Made by a program: the position numbers and the translations under genes. The notes under the pieces are model-generated. The model was not told the DNA's origin. It saw only the letters and a list, made by a program, of their open reading frames with translations, and did no database searches. This document shows, piece after piece, positions 1 through 9,017 of a stretch of DNA of 64,000 nt (position 1 is the stretch's first letter; the number at the start of each line of letters is the position of its first letter). This stretch comes from Phycisphaerales bacterium (GTDB lineage Bacteria; Planctomycetota; Phycisphaerae; Phycisphaerales; UBA1924): contig JADLCM010000034.1 in NCBI GenBank assembly GCA_020847175.1, positions 62,001 through 126,000 on the forward strand, written 5' to 3'.

Positions 1-1018
1 TCAGGTCCGCGCTGCGCAGCGCCTCGCGCACCGCGCGCAGCACGCCCGAGTGGACCATCGACTGGTCCCGGAAGCGCACCTCCAGCTTCGCCGGGTGGAC
101 GTTTACATCGACGCCCTCAGGCCCCATGGAAAGCATGAGCACCGCCGTCGGGTGCCGCCCGGGCTCGATCAGCCCGCGATAGGCCTCCTTGAGCGCGTGC
201 TGGATCGTCCGATCGCGCACCGTCCGCCCGTTCACAAAGACGTGCTGGTGCTTGTTCGATCCCCTGGCGATCTCGGGCCGCCCCGCGAGCCCCCACAGCG
301 CCAGCCCCCGCGCATCGTCGAACCCGTCGAGGTGGACCTCAAGCAACTGCGGCGCAAGCTCCGGGCCCAGCACGCCCAGCGCCCGTTCACGCGGGCCCTG
401 CCCGGGCGGCACATCAAGCACTTCGCGCCCGTCCGCCGTCACCCGGAATCCCACGGCGGGCCACGCGAGGGCCAGGTCCCGGAGCCAGTCCAGGCAGTGG
501 CCCTGCTCAGTGGCCAGTGAGCGCAGAAACTTCCGGCGCGCCGGCGTGTTGAAGAACAGATTGCGGACCGTGACGCTCGTGCCCGTCGGACCCGCCGCAG
601 GCTGCACCGGCCCCACCGCGTCACCCTCCGCCTCCACCTGGGCCGCCTCGCCCTGGCCACGCTTCCGAGACCGGATCCGCACCCGCGCCACGGAGGTGAT
701 GGAGGCCAGCGCCTCCCCTCGAAAGCCCATTGTTGCGACGCGATCGAGGTCGGACACATCTCCGATCTTGCTCGTCGCGTGCGGAGCGAGCGCCAGGGGC
801 AGTTCCTCGGCCGCGATGCCCGCGCCGTCGTCGGTCACCCGCACGAGTTCGACGCCGCCCTGCTCGATCTCCACCAGCACCCGTGTCGCCCCGGCGTCCA
901 GCGCGTTCTCCACAAGTTCCTTCACCACCGAGGCCGGGCGCTCGATCACCTCGCCCGCTGCGATCTGGTTCACGACCAGCGGCGGCAACTTCCGGATTGG
1001 GAGCCCCGTTTCGCTCAC
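1..1018 (-). CDS. mutL: DNA mismatch repair protein MutL (N-terminal part, cut by window edge)
   Basis: MutL is the GHKL-type ATPase that couples MutS mismatch recognition to strand incision. About 339 residues are visible. They include NQIAAGEVIERPASVVKEL near residues 17-35 with the catalytic Glu34 and Mg-binding Asn38, then DDGAGI (63-68), GFRGEAL, and the family signature NTPARRKFL, and further on NVHPAKLEVRF. The C-terminal dimerisation/nuclease part lies beyond base 1. I chose the GTG at 1018 because translation from it gives the usual few residues before the first motif. A TACCAT hexamer ends six bases upstream with no Shine-Dalgarno, which suggests a leaderless mRNA. The gene is divergent from the small gene at 1093. 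Confidence 0.95.
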   Translation of the reverse strand, partial: MSETGLPIRKLPPLVVNQIAAGEVIERPASVVKELVENALDAGATRVLVEIEQGGVELVRVTDDGAGIAAEELPLALAPHATSKIGDVSDLDRVATMGFRGEALASITSVARVRIRSRKRGQGEAAQVEAEGDAVGPVQPAAGPTGTSVTVRNLFFNTPARRKFLRSLATEQGHCLDWLRDLALAWPAVGFRVTADGREVLDVPPGQGPRERALGVLGPELAPQLLEVHLDGFDDARGLALWGLAGRPEIARGSNKHQHVFVNGRTVRDRTIQHALKEAYRGLIEPGRHPTAVLMLSMGPEGVDVNVHPAKLEVRFRDQSMVHSGVLRAVREALRSADL

Positions 1019-1024
1019 GCGCGG

Positions 1025-1030
1025 ATGGTA
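1025..1030 (-). promoter_or_regulatory. -10 element TACCAT, leaderless start of mutL
   Basis: TACCAT on the minus strand is separated by six bases from the GTG at 1018, so transcription should begin at or next to the start codon. Confidence 0.55.
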
Positions 1031-1079
1031 CCCGCCCCCGCACCCGCCACGGTGCTCGCCGGCGCGATTCGGGGCCGGA

Positions 1080-1085
1080 TACCCT
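1080..1085 (+). promoter_or_regulatory. -10 element TACCCT, leaderless start of the 1093 gene
   Basis: TACCCT lies seven bases before the ATG at 1093. There is no Shine-Dalgarno sequence between them. Confidence 0.5.
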
Positions 1086-1092
1086 CACCTCC

Positions 1093-1512
1093 ATGATCCA
1101 CCCCGCTCCCACCACGCGCATTGACCCCACGCTCGCACGCGGCGTGGTCGCCGACGCCTCGCCCGACCGCGTGACGATCGAGTTCCCCAACACGAGCTAC
1201 CGCCTCGACTTCAGCCTCACCGGCCCCCTCCGCGCCGCCCCGGGCAAGCGCATCATCGGCATCATCCGCCTCGACGCCCGGCGCATCGACACCGTGGACA
1301 CCGGCGGCCGGTTCGTCGAACCTGTCTACGGGCCGGTGCGGCGTGTCCAGGGCACCGTGCTGGCCATCGTCGCCGACCGCGTGGTCGTCAACGCCGGCAT
1401 GCCCATCCACTGTCGCCCGACCGACCCCCGCCAGAAAGCCTCCGATTTTTCCCCCGGCGACTTCGTGGGCTTCGATGCCATGCCCGGCGCCTCGTTTGAA
1501 GAGCGTTCCTGA
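1093..1512 (+). CDS. hypothetical protein, 139 aa
   Basis: I do not recognise this protein. It is a soluble 139-residue product without a signal peptide or membrane segment, and it is rich in Val, Arg, Asp and Pro in alternating strand-like stretches such as RIIGIIRLDARRID and VLAIVADRVVVNAG, which suggests a small beta-rich fold. The reading frame stays open far upstream, but the ATG at 1093 sits seven bases after a -10-like TACCCT, so I place the start there. It is divergent from mutL and followed by a strong hairpin terminator, so it is probably monocistronic. Codon use matches its neighbours. Confidence 0.7.
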   Translation: MIHPAPTTRIDPTLARGVVADASPDRVTIEFPNTSYRLDFSLTGPLRAAPGKRIIGIIRLDARRIDTVDTGGRFVEPVYGPVRRVQGTVLAIVADRVVVNAGMPIHCRPTDPRQKASDFSPGDFVGFDAMPGASFEERS

Positions 1513-1598
1513 CCCTCTGCCTCCCCGGCGTCCTGCACTCCGACGGGGCTCCATTCCCCGGTACCCCGACCCCCGAGTGGGTCCGTTCTCCGGGGTCC

Positions 1599-1623
1599 CC
1601 CCACACTCCGTGTGGGGTCTTCT
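1599..1623 (+). terminator. rho-independent-like terminator after the 1093 gene
   Basis: CCCCACAC (1599-1606), loop TCC, GTGTGGGG (1610-1617) form a perfect 8-bp stem followed by a pyrimidine tract beginning TCTTCT. Confidence 0.6.
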
Positions 1624-1702
1624 CCGCCTTCTGTCCCATTGACCATCGGCACTTTCGCCCACTTGTCCCCTTGCCCATTTCTTCCATGGCTCTCCTCCCA
1701 CC

Positions 1703-2305
1703 ATGAAGCTCCTCATCTTCAGCGACCTGCACACCAGCGCCGACGCCGCTCGCTCACTGCTCGCGCGTGCCTCCGAAGTTGATGTGCTGGTGGGCGCCGG
1801 AGACTTCGCCAACCAGCATCGGGGCCTCGAAATCTGTCTCGATATCCTGCGCGCATGCACGCGGCCCGCCGTGATCGTGCCCGGCAACAATGAGACACCC
1901 GATGCGCTGCGCGATGCCTGCCGCGCATGGCCCAGCGCCCGGGTTCTGCACGGCCAGCGGTGCGAGATCATGGGCCGCGCGTTCTTCGGGCTCGGCGGCG
2001 CCGTGCCCGAAACTCCGTTCGGCCCCTGGTCTTTCGACCTCAGCGAAGAGCGTGCCCGCACGCTCCTTGCCCCCTGCCCGGCGGGCTGTGTGCTGGTGTC
2101 GCACTCGCCCCCGAAGGGCGCGGCAGACCGAACCGCCGAGGGCTTGAGCATGGGGAGCGAGGCTGTGCGCGACACCGTCGAGCGCGTGGCGCCTGCCCTT
2201 GTGGTCTGCGGCCACGTGCATGCCAGCGCGGGCCGCGAAGCCAGGATCGGCGCCGTCACGGTCATCAACGCAGGCCCTGCGGGACGCATCGTGAGTCTGC
2301 CTTGA
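1703..2305 (+). CDS. calcineurin-like metallophosphoesterase, YfcE/MJ0936-like
   Basis: A 200-residue cytoplasmic single-domain phosphoesterase of the MPP superfamily. Metal ligands appear in order: DLH (residues 8-10), GD in VGAGDF, GNNE in place of the usual GNHD/E, SHSPP, and GHVHAS, with a terminal NAGPAG. The substrate cannot be told from sequence; small family members hydrolyse phosphodiesters or nucleotides. No Shine-Dalgarno sequence or TANNNT is obvious before the ATG. It is followed after 38 bases by a HAD phosphatase in the same direction, but that gene has its own -10-like element, so the two need not be co-transcribed. Confidence 0.85.
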   Translation: MKLLIFSDLHTSADAARSLLARASEVDVLVGAGDFANQHRGLEICLDILRACTRPAVIVPGNNETPDALRDACRAWPSARVLHGQRCEIMGRAFFGLGGAVPETPFGPWSFDLSEERARTLLAPCPAGCVLVSHSPPKGAADRTAEGLSMGSEAVRDTVERVAPALVVCGHVHASAGREARIGAVTVINAGPAGRIVSLP

Positions 2306-2331
2306 CGCCACCGTGGCCCAACGCCCGGTCA

Positions 2332-2337
2332 TATGCT
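2332..2337 (+). promoter_or_regulatory. -10 element TATGCT, leaderless start of the HAD gene
   Basis: TATGCT lies six bases before the ATG at 2344. Confidence 0.45.
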
Positions 2338-2343
2338 CGGACG

Positions 2344-3234
2344 ATGCCCCCGCGCTATGACGTGCTCGCCATCGACCTCGACGGCACCTTGCTCAACTCT
2401 GACGGCCAGGTCAGCGAGGCCAACCGCAGCGCCATCGCCCGCGCCCGTGAGGCCGGGATACGCATCACCCTCTGCACCGGGCGCGGCCTCATCGAAGCCG
2501 CCGGCGCCATCCGCGCCGTCAGCCAGACCCAGCCGGTCGTCGTCGCCGGCGGGTCCATCATTGCCTGCCCCACCGACCAGCGCACGCTTCACCGCTTCCC
2601 AATCGACGAGGCACTCACCGCCCGCGCCACCCGGATGCTCCTCGACACGGGGCACGCTGTGCTTGTCCTCAAGGATGCGCTCGCGGTCGGCTACGACTAC
2701 CTCGTCGTGCGGGGCGAGGCCGATCATCCCATCGACCCCGTCACCACCTGGTGGTTCAGGGCGATGAACGTCCGCGTCCGCTACGCGACCCACCTCGCCG
2801 AGGACCAGCACCCCGAGCACACCGTCCGCGTGGGAGTGTGCGGCCTGGCCTCTCGCCTCAGCGCGATCAAGGCCGACGTCGCCCGGCACTTCGGCGATGC
2901 GCTCGTGGTGCAGCACTTTCCTGCGGTGGTCGCCCCCGAGCACACCCGCACGGCGGGGCGCGACCGCTACGACATCTTCGAGATCTTCGACCGCCGGGCC
3001 AACAAGTGGACCGCGCTCTCGCATCTCGCTTCGGGGTGGGGCGTCCCCGCATCTCGCATCGCCGCCATCGGCGACGAGATCAACGACATCGAGATGATCG
3101 CACGAGCCGGACTGGGCATCGCCATGGGCAATGCCGTGCCCGGAGTACGAGAAGTCGCGCGCCGGCGCACCCTCGCCAACACCCAGGACGGCGTCGCCCA
3201 CGCCATCGACCGGATTCTTGAAGGTGAGTGGTGA
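2344..3234 (+). CDS. HAD-superfamily hydrolase, Cof type (IIB)
   Basis: A 296-residue cytoplasmic phosphatase of the Cof/YidA group. Motif I is DLDGTLL near residue 10 with the nucleophile Asp; a Thr-Gly-Arg in CTGRG is motif II-like; a Lys in RANKWTAL and GDEINDIEM give motifs III and IV. The middle of the protein is the cap domain. Family members dephosphorylate sugar phosphates, nucleotides or flavins; this one's substrate is unknown. The frame is open far upstream, but the ATG at 2344 follows a -10-like TATGCT and begins just before motif I, so it is the likely start. rsmA begins three bases after the stop. Confidence 0.88.
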   Translation: MPPRYDVLAIDLDGTLLNSDGQVSEANRSAIARAREAGIRITLCTGRGLIEAAGAIRAVSQTQPVVVAGGSIIACPTDQRTLHRFPIDEALTARATRMLLDTGHAVLVLKDALAVGYDYLVVRGEADHPIDPVTTWWFRAMNVRVRYATHLAEDQHPEHTVRVGVCGLASRLSAIKADVARHFGDALVVQHFPAVVAPEHTRTAGRDRYDIFEIFDRRANKWTALSHLASGWGVPASRIAAIGDEINDIEMIARAGLGIAMGNAVPGVREVARRRTLANTQDGVAHAIDRILEGEW

Positions 3235-3237
3235 CCC

Positions 3238-4107
3238 GTGCAGACGCTCAGCGAGATCAAGGCGCTGCTGGCCGAGGCCGGGCTTTCTCCTCGAATGCAG
3301 TTCGGGCAGAACTTCCTGGTTGACCACAACCACCTGCGGGGCCTCCTCGCGGCGGCGGATGTCAGGCCGGGCGAACGCATCCTCGAAGTCGGGCCAGGCA
3401 CCGGCACGCTCACGGAAGAACTCCTCGCCCGCGGGTGCCGCGTGGTGGCCGCGGAGATTGACCGGGGCCTGTGCGCCCTCCTTCGGCGGCGTCTCGGCGC
3501 AGACCCGGGGTTCACCCTGGTCGAGGGCGATTGCCTCGACCGCAAGTGCGACCTCGCGCCCGGCCTCGCGGAAGCGATCGGCGCGGGCCCGTGCCGGCTT
3601 ATCGCGAACCTGCCGTACGCCTGCGCCACACCGCTGATGCTGACCCTGCTGCTTCGCCACCCGCTCTGCACGGGCATGTGGGTCACGGTGCAGCGCGAAG
3701 TGGCCCAGCGCCTCGAGGCCGGCCCGGGCAGCGAGGCCTACGGCGCCATCAGCGTGATCGCCGGCGCCATCGCCGAGGTCCGGCGGCTCGGCACGTTGTC
3801 GGGCGGGTGCTTCTGGCCTCCTCCCAGGGTCACGTCGGCGATGATTCAGGTCACGCGCCGGACCACTCCCTTGACCGGCGATTGGGAGGCCCTTGAGGCG
3901 GTTGTCCGCCTCGCCTTCGCGCATCGCCGCAAGCAGCTTGCCTCGGCGTTCGGCCCGGGGTTTCCGTGGCCGGAGGGCGTTCGCCCGTCGCAGCGGGGCG
4001 AGGAGTTGACGCCGGAGCAGTTCTGCGCGATGGCCGTTTGCTGGCGGGCCTCGATGCTCGAGGGCAGCCAGACAACGCCGGGCGATGCGCATCAGGGCCG
4101 CGTGTGA
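3238..4107 (+). CDS. rsmA: 16S rRNA (adenine-N6,N6)-dimethyltransferase RsmA/KsgA
   Basis: This enzyme dimethylates two adjacent adenines in the 3' terminal helix of 16S rRNA, using S-adenosylmethionine, late in small-subunit assembly. The 289-residue length fits the family. Visible motifs are FGQNFLVD near residue 22, the SAM-binding EVGPGTGTLTEE near 50, AAEIDRGL, the acidic GDCLD, the catalytic NLPYACATP, and FWPPPRVTSA. The start is GTG, three bases after the stop of the HAD gene, with no Shine-Dalgarno, so translation is probably coupled. Pairing with the HAD hydrolase looks like simple co-transcription. Confidence 0.93.
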   Translation: MQTLSEIKALLAEAGLSPRMQFGQNFLVDHNHLRGLLAAADVRPGERILEVGPGTGTLTEELLARGCRVVAAEIDRGLCALLRRRLGADPGFTLVEGDCLDRKCDLAPGLAEAIGAGPCRLIANLPYACATPLMLTLLLRHPLCTGMWVTVQREVAQRLEAGPGSEAYGAISVIAGAIAEVRRLGTLSGGCFWPPPRVTSAMIQVTRRTTPLTGDWEALEAVVRLAFAHRRKQLASAFGPGFPWPEGVRPSQRGEELTPEQFCAMAVCWRASMLEGSQTTPGDAHQGRV

Positions 4108-4168
4108 GAGTCTGCCGCCCGGGCACGGACCCGAAGTCCGCTCCCCGGTTGCGTTCGGCCGCGCGGGG

Positions 4169-4197
4169 TTGTGCGCGCCGGAGGCAAACGCTACCAT
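4169..4197 (+). promoter_or_regulatory. promoter of the peptide transporter operon
   Basis: TTGTGC (4169-4174), 17 bases, TACCAT (4192-4197). This gives a leader of about 135 bases before the substrate-binding protein, which has a good Shine-Dalgarno site. It is the same TACCAT -10 as at the leaderless starts, used here at a distance. Confidence 0.5.
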
Positions 4198-4340
4198 CGT
4201 TGCCCCGGTTGTCAGGGCCGCGGTTGAACCGGCGGTGCGGCGTGGCGCGGCACACGCGCACTCCGGGAAAGCCCCGGACCGCCGAGGCGATCGCACGCCG
4301 CGCCTCGCCCCCCGGGGCACGAAGACGCAGGAGCAACGCA

Positions 4341-6155
4341 ATGACACACACCCGTCGGTCGTGGATGAACCTGCTCGGCGCCTGTGCTGCCGGGGTGCTC
4401 TGCCTGCCCGCGGCTGGGGCCGCTGACCGGGTGGAAGACGGGGGACGCGCGCCGAAGGTGTTGCAGCTTCCGATCCGCACCGACGGCCCGAAGAGCCTTG
4501 ACCCCGTGGAGGGCTCGACCACGTACGACAACATGGCGTGCGTGCAGGTGTACGAGACGCTGCTTGAGGGCGCGTACTGGAACCCGCGCGAGATGGAGCC
4601 TCGGCTTCTTGCCGAAATGCCCACCAGCGATGACGGCGGCAAGACCTGGAACTTCAAACTCAAGCCCGGCGTCGTGTTTTACGACCCGAGCCCGAACCCC
4701 TGTTTCGGGGGCAAGCCGACACGGCCCATTCGGACGGACGACGTGTTCTACTCGCTCAAGCGTCTGGCGGACAAGAAGTACACCTACGAGAACTACTGGC
4801 TGATCGAGGGGGCGGTCGAGGGGCTGGACGAGTTCAAGGCGACCCAGGCGAACAACGCGGCGTGTGATTACGACGCGCCCGTCTCGGGCTTCATCAAGAT
4901 CAGCGATTCCGAGTTCCAGATCCGGCTCACCAAGCCCGTGTACCGCTTTCTGTACGTGCTGTCGATGTTCCAGACGAGCATCGTCGCGCGTGAGGCGGTG
5001 GAGCACTACGGGGCCGCGTTCGACGAAACGCCCGTGGGCACCGGGCCGTTCGCGGTCGAACGGTTCGTGCAGAAGCAGAGCCTGAGCCTCGTCCGCAACC
5101 CCTACTATCACGAGGTCTTCTATCCCGAACGCGACAAGTGGAGCGATGAGGACCGGCGGCTGCGCATGCACCGGCCGGCGGGCGAGCGCGTGCCGTTCGT
5201 CGACCGCATCGAGTTCACGATGTTCGTGGAGGACCAGCCGATGTGGCTGCAGTTCGACGCGGGCAACATCGCGTACACCGAGGTGCCCGCCGAATACTTC
5301 GAGAAGGCCTTCAACAAGCGCACCAAGGAACTGCTCCCCGAGATGCGGGAGCGCGGCATCCGGGCGCACAACGACCTGCTGCTCGATTTCATCTTCCGCG
5401 GCTTCAACATGGAAGACCCGGTCGTAGGCGGATACTCCGAGAGGGCCAAGGCGCTGCGCCAGGCAATCAACCTGGCCATGGACCTCAACGAGTTCAATGA
5501 GACGTTCTACAACGGCCTGAACTTCGTCTATGACGGCCCGATTCCGCCTGGCTTGGACGGGTACCCGCCGGATGGAATGGCCCCGCACAGCTACCGCGGC
5601 CCCAACCTCGAGCTTGCGCGTCAGAAGCTCGCCGAGGCCGGCTACCCGAACGGGCAGGGGCTGGCGCCGCTCCAGTTCTACACCTCCAAGGGCTCGAACA
5701 ACGCTGAACAGCTCGACCTGATGAAGCGCCAGCTGGCGCGGATCGGGGTGCGCATCGACGGCCAGCTCGTGGACTTCTCGACGCTCATCGAGGCGGTGAA
5801 CAAGAAGAAGGCGCCCTTCTTCAGTTTCGCGTGGAGCAGCGACTACCCCGACGCGGAGAACAACCTCGCGCTCTTCTACGGCCCCAATGAAGCCCCGGGC
5901 GCGAACCACTACAACTACAAGCGCCCCGAGTACGACGCGATGTACGAGCAGATCCGGGTGATGCCTCCGAGCGACGAACGCACCGCGATCTACGAGCGGA
6001 TGCGTGACATGCTCATCGAAGATGCGCCGTTCGTCGGCTCGATGGCACGCGTCCGCTACTACCTCGTCGCCCCGTGGGCCCTCAACCTGCGACCCACCGA
6101 GCGCCACTGGTCATGGTTCAAGTACGTTGATGTGGATGACTCGAAGCGCCCCTGA
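4341..6155 (+). CDS. peptide ABC transporter, periplasmic substrate-binding protein (family 5)
   Basis: The solute-binding component of an Opp/Dpp-type importer, 604 residues. The N-terminus has a charged start, a hydrophobic stretch (LLGACAAGVLCLPAAGA) and a small-residue cleavage region, so it is exported. The SBP_bac_5 signature region is present: LDPVEGSTTYDNMACVQVYETL, then EPRLLAEMPTS and the F/W-rich VGTGPFAVERF. The ATG at 4341 follows AGGAG at good spacing. It heads a five-gene operon: binding protein, two permeases, two ATPases. The very acidic and aromatic interior fits peptides or other large solutes; the ligand cannot be stated. Confidence 0.9.
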   Translation: MTHTRRSWMNLLGACAAGVLCLPAAGAADRVEDGGRAPKVLQLPIRTDGPKSLDPVEGSTTYDNMACVQVYETLLEGAYWNPREMEPRLLAEMPTSDDGGKTWNFKLKPGVVFYDPSPNPCFGGKPTRPIRTDDVFYSLKRLADKKYTYENYWLIEGAVEGLDEFKATQANNAACDYDAPVSGFIKISDSEFQIRLTKPVYRFLYVLSMFQTSIVAREAVEHYGAAFDETPVGTGPFAVERFVQKQSLSLVRNPYYHEVFYPERDKWSDEDRRLRMHRPAGERVPFVDRIEFTMFVEDQPMWLQFDAGNIAYTEVPAEYFEKAFNKRTKELLPEMRERGIRAHNDLLLDFIFRGFNMEDPVVGGYSERAKALRQAINLAMDLNEFNETFYNGLNFVYDGPIPPGLDGYPPDGMAPHSYRGPNLELARQKLAEAGYPNGQGLAPLQFYTSKGSNNAEQLDLMKRQLARIGVRIDGQLVDFSTLIEAVNKKKAPFFSFAWSSDYPDAENNLALFYGPNEAPGANHYNYKRPEYDAMYEQIRVMPPSDERTAIYERMRDMLIEDAPFVGSMARVRYYLVAPWALNLRPTERHWSWFKYVDVDDSKRP

Positions 6156-6327
6156 CGAGAGGACGCGGACACGATGCGCGGGCACGCGCTGCCCCGCAAC
6201 GACGAAGGGACGGAGGCGCCGGGAACCGGCATGACTGAGCGCTGAGCCGGGATCGACCCCGCTCTCCCCCGTTCGCCCCCGAGGCCGGGGCAACCTCACC
6301 CGCACGGCATCGGAGGGCTCTGGCGGC

Positions 6328-7332
6328 ATGTGGTCCTTCATCCTCAGACGACTGCTCTACAACATCCCCGTCTACCTGGGGATCGTGCTCGTCGTCATGC
6401 TGATCCTGCGCGTGAATGACCCGGTCTACGCGGCCCTCGGCAAGAATCCGAGCGTGGAGGAGATCCAGGCGAAGCGCGAGTCGATGGGGATCGACCGCCC
6501 GTTCGTCGAGCAGTACGGACGCTTCCTGAAGGAACTGGTGACACTCGACTTCAAGCGCGAGTCGTGGGACCTCAAGATTCCGGTCAAACAGCTCCTCGAC
6601 CGCACCATCCTGCCGAGCCTGCTCATCACGGTTCCCACCCTCGTCACATCGACCATCCTCGGCATCGGGATCGCGCTCGTGGCGGCGTACTTCCGCGGGC
6701 GGGCGGTCGACAAGACGCTGATGATCCTGGCGGTGCTGGGCATGAGCGTGTCGTACCTCGTGTACGTCATCGTGGGCCAGTACTTCGGGGCGCACCTGCT
6801 GAACCAGAGCCTCGCCGCCCGCGACCTCGACCCGCTCTTTGCGACCAGCGGGTTTGACCCGGCCCTGAGCGACCTGGGCACCTGGGCGCGCCAGCCCGCC
6901 CGGAACGCGGGCATGTGGATCACGTACTGCTGCCTGCCTGTCCTCATCGGCGTCTTTGTTTCGGTGGGATATGACACCCGCTTCTATCGCGCGGTGATGG
7001 TGGAGGAAACGGGGCGCGATTACATCGTGACGGCGCGGGCGAAAGGGGCGGGCAACCGGCGTGTGATGTTCATCCACATGCTCAAGAACGCCATGATCCC
7101 CGTCATCACTCGGGTGATGATCAGCCTGCCGTTTCTCCTTGAAGGGGCCATCGTCGTCGAAGTCTATTTCGGCATTCCCGGCATGGGACGCACGCTCATC
7201 GGCGCGATCGAGGCCAAGGACTTCCCCGTGATCGAGACCTTCACCGCCCTGCTTGCGGGCATCTTCATCCTGAGCAACATCCTGACAGACGTGCTCTATG
7301 CCCTCGTTGACCCGCGGGTGAGGCTCTCATGA
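6328..7332 (+). CDS. peptide ABC transporter permease, DppB/OppB type
   Basis: The first inner-membrane permease, 334 residues. The N-terminus MWSFILRRLLYNIPVYLGIVLVV is the usual first helix of this family, followed by a periplasmic loop and about five further helices. The EAA loop that docks the ATPases is visible as AKGAGNRRVMFIHMLKNAMIPVI. A GGAGGG Shine-Dalgarno sequence precedes the ATG. It overlaps the next permease by four bases (ATGA), so the two are translationally coupled. A 172-base gap separates it from the binding protein; I see no terminator there. Confidence 0.92.
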   Translation: MWSFILRRLLYNIPVYLGIVLVVMLILRVNDPVYAALGKNPSVEEIQAKRESMGIDRPFVEQYGRFLKELVTLDFKRESWDLKIPVKQLLDRTILPSLLITVPTLVTSTILGIGIALVAAYFRGRAVDKTLMILAVLGMSVSYLVYVIVGQYFGAHLLNQSLAARDLDPLFATSGFDPALSDLGTWARQPARNAGMWITYCCLPVLIGVFVSVGYDTRFYRAVMVEETGRDYIVTARAKGAGNRRVMFIHMLKNAMIPVITRVMISLPFLLEGAIVVEVYFGIPGMGRTLIGAIEAKDFPVIETFTALLAGIFILSNILTDVLYALVDPRVRLS

Positions 7333-9017
7333 CCACTCCTTCCGCCCCGACAACGCCGGCCGGTCCGGGCGCGTCGCGCTCGCGCGGGTCGCGCATGCAG
7401 CGATTCAGGGCCTCGCGAGGCGTCAAGAAGTTCCGGCGCAACAGACTCGCGATGGTGTCGCTGGCCGTCATCGCGGTCTATGCGCTGCTGGCATCGTGGA
7501 TCGTGTGCATGGAGGTCGCGGCGTGGGCGGGCAAGGCGACCAAGCTGTACGACCTCAAGCGTTCGCCCGTGCTGAGCATGTTTCTGCCCACCGAGGTGGC
7601 ACGCCGGGTCGGGCCGCCCAAGGTCGCCGGGTTCGGTCGAGAGCAGCCGGCGCACGTCCGGGCGAACCAGTACAACGTGATGCGGGCGCTGGCCGAGACC
7701 CCGATCAAGGCCGCGGCGAGCCTGGGGACTGATTCCGAACGCACGCCCCGCGCCATTCTCGACGATGCGGCCATGACCGAGCGCCGCCTCGCCGATGTGC
7801 CCCTGGCCGAACTCCAGGCCGAACTCGCGGGATGCGAAACTCTGTTCGCAGACTACGACGCGCTCAGCAAGCGCGTGAGCGCGCTCCAGAATGCGGCCAT
7901 CTCGGCCCGCAAGGCCCGCGCGGCGCTGCGGGCCCTGCGCGACACCCCGGCGGATGAGACGGAGGAAGGCAAGACCCTGACCAAGCGTCTGCGGACCGAT
8001 GCGCTCGACCAGGTCGAGGAGACGGGGTTCGCCGTCGAAGCGTTCGCGGATCTCGTGGAAGACTCCGAGGTCTTCGCGGGCGTGGGCGCCGATGCGATCG
8101 CCGACTTCGCGCTCGCCGTCGAGGACGGGGAGGACCCCGGCGAACCCCTGGACGAAACACTCCGCACCGTGGAGCGGAAGGCGCGGGCGGGCATCGACGG
8201 CTTCGCCCCCGGCATCGATGCCAAGCTCGACTTGATCGGGGCGTCAATTGATCGTCTGTGGCCGATGCCGCGCGGCGCGAAGGGGTTGCTGTATCGGTTC
8301 CGCATGCTGCTGGGGACGGACCGGCAGGGGCGCTCGATCCTCGTCCGCGCCCTTTACTCGGCCAAGATCGCGCTGCAGGTGGGGTTGCTCGTCGCCGTCG
8401 TCAGCGTCGGGGTGGGCGCGGTGGTGGGCGCCGCCGCGGCCTTCTTCGGCGGCTGGGTCGATCACGCGATCATCTGGGTCTATTCGACGCTGAGTTCGAT
8501 CCCCTACCTGGTGCTGCTCTCGCTGCTGGCCTTCGTGTTCCACAGTTCGGAGTGGACGCTGCCGTGGGACAACGGGGTCAAGGTCTCCGCCACGCTGATC
8601 CCCCTGTACGCCGCGTTCTGCATCACCTTCTGGATCGGTCCCTGCCGCGTGATCCGCGGGGAGACGCTCAAGCTCAAGCAACTCGAGTATGTGCAGGCGG
8701 CGACGGCGATCGGCTTCGGGCGCTTCACGATCCTCCTGCGGCACGTGCTGCCCAACACAGCGCACCTCATGTTCATCAACCTCTCGCTGCTGCTGATCGC
8801 CGCGATCAAGAGCGAGGTGATCCTGACCTTCCTCGGCCTGGGCCTGAAGGAGGGCTCGAGCTGGGGCATGATGATCCGCCAATCGAAGTCCGACGTGATC
8901 GAGGGCTTCTTCTGGGAGATGGGGGCGGCGACATTCTTCATGTTTGTGCTGGTGCTCACGTTCAATATCGTGTCGGACGCCATGCAGGACGCCTTTGACC
9001 CGAGGCATGTCGGATGA
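7329..9017 (+). CDS. peptide ABC transporter permease, DppC/OppC type, with a large inserted domain
   Basis: The second permease, 562 residues, nearly twice the usual length of about 300. The N-terminal MQRFRASRGVKKFRRNRLAMVSLAV is the standard cytoplasmic start and first helix (about residues 40-60). A stretch of roughly 250 residues follows, highly charged and mostly helical by composition, before the normal GTDRQGRSILVRALYSAKIALQVG that leads into the remaining helices. The EAA loop is present (ATAIGFGRFTILLRHVLPNTA). Given the topology of the family the insertion should be periplasmic, facing the binding protein. It overlaps both neighbours by four bases. Confidence 0.9.
   Translation: MTTPSAPTTPAGPGASRSRGSRMQRFRASRGVKKFRRNRLAMVSLAVIAVYALLASWIVCMEVAAWAGKATKLYDLKRSPVLSMFLPTEVARRVGPPKVAGFGREQPAHVRANQYNVMRALAETPIKAAASLGTDSERTPRAILDDAAMTERRLADVPLAELQAELAGCETLFADYDALSKRVSALQNAAISARKARAALRALRDTPADETEEGKTLTKRLRTDALDQVEETGFAVEAFADLVEDSEVFAGVGADAIADFALAVEDGEDPGEPLDETLRTVERKARAGIDGFAPGIDAKLDLIGASIDRLWPMPRGAKGLLYRFRMLLGTDRQGRSILVRALYSAKIALQVGLLVAVVSVGVGAVVGAAAAFFGGWVDHAIIWVYSTLSSIPYLVLLSLLAFVFHSSEWTLPWDNGVKVSATLIPLYAAFCITFWIGPCRVIRGETLKLKQLEYVQAATAIGFGRFTILLRHVLPNTAHLMFINLSLLLIAAIKSEVILTFLGLGLKEGSSWGMMIRQSKSDVIEGFFWEMGAATFFMFVLVLTFNIVSDAMQDAFDPRHVG

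Noticed and set aside
2302..2337. TTGACG (2302-2307) as -35 for the TATGCT of the HAD gene
   Set aside because: Spacing is 24 bases, too long for the 16-17 seen at other promoters here.
2329..4347. 672-codon minus-strand frame over the HAD and rsmA genes
   Set aside because: Composition is Arg/Ala/Gly-rich without motifs, while both plus-strand genes have clear catalytic motifs.
4212..6107. Long minus-strand open frame opposite the substrate-binding protein
   Set aside because: High G+C antisense shadow; the plus-strand frame has a signal peptide, family motifs and a ribosome site.
6156..6327. Terminator or extra gene in the 172-base gap of the peptide transporter operon
   Set aside because: No stable hairpin with T run and no supported frame; the genes are treated as one operon.
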